From contig NZ_JAQZBC010000009.1 in assembly GCF_029239295.1 (NCBI RefSeq), forward strand, positions 58,642 through 122,641: a stretch of 64,000 nt of DNA, given 5' to 3'. Positions 63,573 through 64,000 of this stretch are shown here, piece by piece. Each line of letters starts with the position of its first letter. Position 1 is the first letter of the stretch. The notes under the pieces are model-generated. The model searched no databases, was not told the origin of the DNA, and saw nothing but the letters and a program-made list of their open reading frames with translations. The DNA comes from Sphingomonas sp. GTDB taxonomy: Bacteria; Pseudomonadota; Alphaproteobacteria; Sphingomonadales; Sphingomonadaceae. Made by a program: the position numbers and the translations under genes.

Positions 63573-64000
63573 ATGAGCTTGCTGGGGGATCGTCTGAAAG
63601 CCGCCATGGGGCGGGCACGCATCGAGCAGGCTGAACTCGCCGCCAAGGTGGGCTGCACGCAGGGAGCGATCAGCCAGATACTGACCGGCCGCACCTCAAG
63701 GTCTCGGTTCCTACCGGATATTGCCGAAGCCTTGGGGACGACAACGGCGTTCTTGCTTGGCGACACAAACGATCCAGCGCCTCGCGCCTCGTCGGAGCTG
63801 ACTGAAGGCGAGATGGCTGATCGCCTAGATCTCGTCAGCATCGCGTCTGTGGACATGGCCTACGGCATGGGGCTGACATTTGCTTCTGATCCGGTCCATG
63901 TCGACGTCCTCCACTTTCCAAGGCGATGGCTCGAGTCGCTCACCAGCACCGCTCCGCAGGAGCTTGCGTGGGCACGGGGGCGCGGAAACTCGATGTCGCC
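63573..64000 (+). CDS. CI-like phage repressor with S24 peptidase domain, 3' end cut by window
   Basis: 142 residues visible, open to the window end. N-terminal XRE helix-turn-helix at about 15-40 (IEQAELAAKVGCTQGAISQILTG), then a linker and the start of the LexA/CI S24 peptidase domain: WARGRGNSMSP at the very end holds the catalytic Ser. Self-cleavage under DNA damage would release the lysogen. ATG 63573 chosen as the first Met of the conserved region. Divergent from the Cro-like gene. Confidence 0.85.
   Translation, partial: MSLLGDRLKAAMGRARIEQAELAAKVGCTQGAISQILTGRTSRSRFLPDIAEALGTTTAFLLGDTNDPAPRASSELTEGEMADRLDLVSIASVDMAYGMGLTFASDPVHVDVLHFPRRWLESLTSTAPQELAWARGRGNSMS

Larger units (their letters stand above)
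56606..64000. mobile_element. Integrated phage or satellite element (left end; right end outside window)
   Basis: Begins where the tRNA-Arg(CCT) sequence breaks off and runs past the window end. Contents from left: terminator, tyrosine integrase, excisionase-like gene, small membrane protein, unknown helical protein, GapR-like protein, HTH/Cys protein, primase-helicase, Ogr/Delta-like activator, unknown, YdaS/Cro-like, then a divergent CI-type repressor. The leftward genes are tightly overlapped (mostly ATGA). The set is that of a temperate P2-like phage or a P4-like satellite. No capsid, tail or lysis gene is in the visible part. Confidence 0.85.

Overview
The window looks like a chromosomal segment of a high-GC alphaproteobacterium of the order Sphingomonadales. 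The evidence is the gene order trpF-trpB-trpA-accD-folC, the yciB/ftsY/mtaB group, the comF-grxC-nitrilase-DUF1178-tRNA-Arg string, a large TonB-dependent receptor, a small sphingomonad-type protein of the DUF6628 kind, and dense acyl-CoA catabolism genes. Genus and species cannot be fixed from the sequence alone.

Left part (1-18.3 kb): acyl-CoA catabolism. On the + strand a truncated acyl-CoA dehydrogenase, a zinc alcohol dehydrogenase, an APH-type phosphotransferase and two SDR dehydrogenases form one cluster. The dehydrogenase and phosphotransferase are the two halves that are fused in animal ACAD10/11 and separate in bacterial 4-hydroxyacyl-CoA (levulinate-type) pathways. On the - strand follow a Tat-exported DUF885 protein, TesB thioesterase, a pair of acyl-CoA dehydrogenases, a VOC protein, an amidase, a trifunctional-type FadB-like protein and a serine hydrolase. 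Divergent from these lie an acyl-CoA ligase and a Crp/Fnr regulator with an FNR-like palindrome just upstream.

Middle (18.4-44 kb): mostly housekeeping. It holds an AI-2E permease, two identical tRNA-Asp genes, an AmpG-like transporter, the folC/accD/trp block, pyrF with a LapA-domain protein, a patatin-like lipase coupled to an EEP-fold phosphoesterase, tRNA-Thr, a gene that appears to start at CTG, a serine hydrolase, rarA, yciB, ftsY, mtaB and a DUF924 gene whose start codon overlaps that of mtaB. A second beta-oxidation group (enoyl-CoA hydratase plus two acyl-CoA dehydrogenases) is followed by modABC for molybdate.

Right chromosomal part (44-56.6 kb): an aspartic protease, rplM-rpsI, the TonB-dependent receptor with a Gly/Arg-rich insert, two molybdopterin enzymes (FdhF/YdeP-type and sulfite-oxidase-like) that can use the molybdate brought in by ModABC, ctaA, a MerC-domain protein, a methyltransferase, comF, grxC, a nitrilase-family amidase and DUF1178.

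From 56.6 kb to the window end lies an integrated phage-type element. Its left junction cuts a tRNA-Arg(CCT) gene within the anticodon arm. It carries a tyrosine integrase, an overlapping excisionase-like gene, a GapR-like protein, a 910-residue primase-helicase, an Ogr/Delta-type zinc activator with the exact P2 Cys spacing, and a divergent immunity switch (YdaS/Cro-like versus a CI/S24 repressor cut by the window edge). Its right end, and any structural genes, lie outside the window. No gap between genes exceeds about 250 bases; the largest (4907-5149) holds only a hairpin. No rRNA, CRISPR array or insertion sequence was seen.
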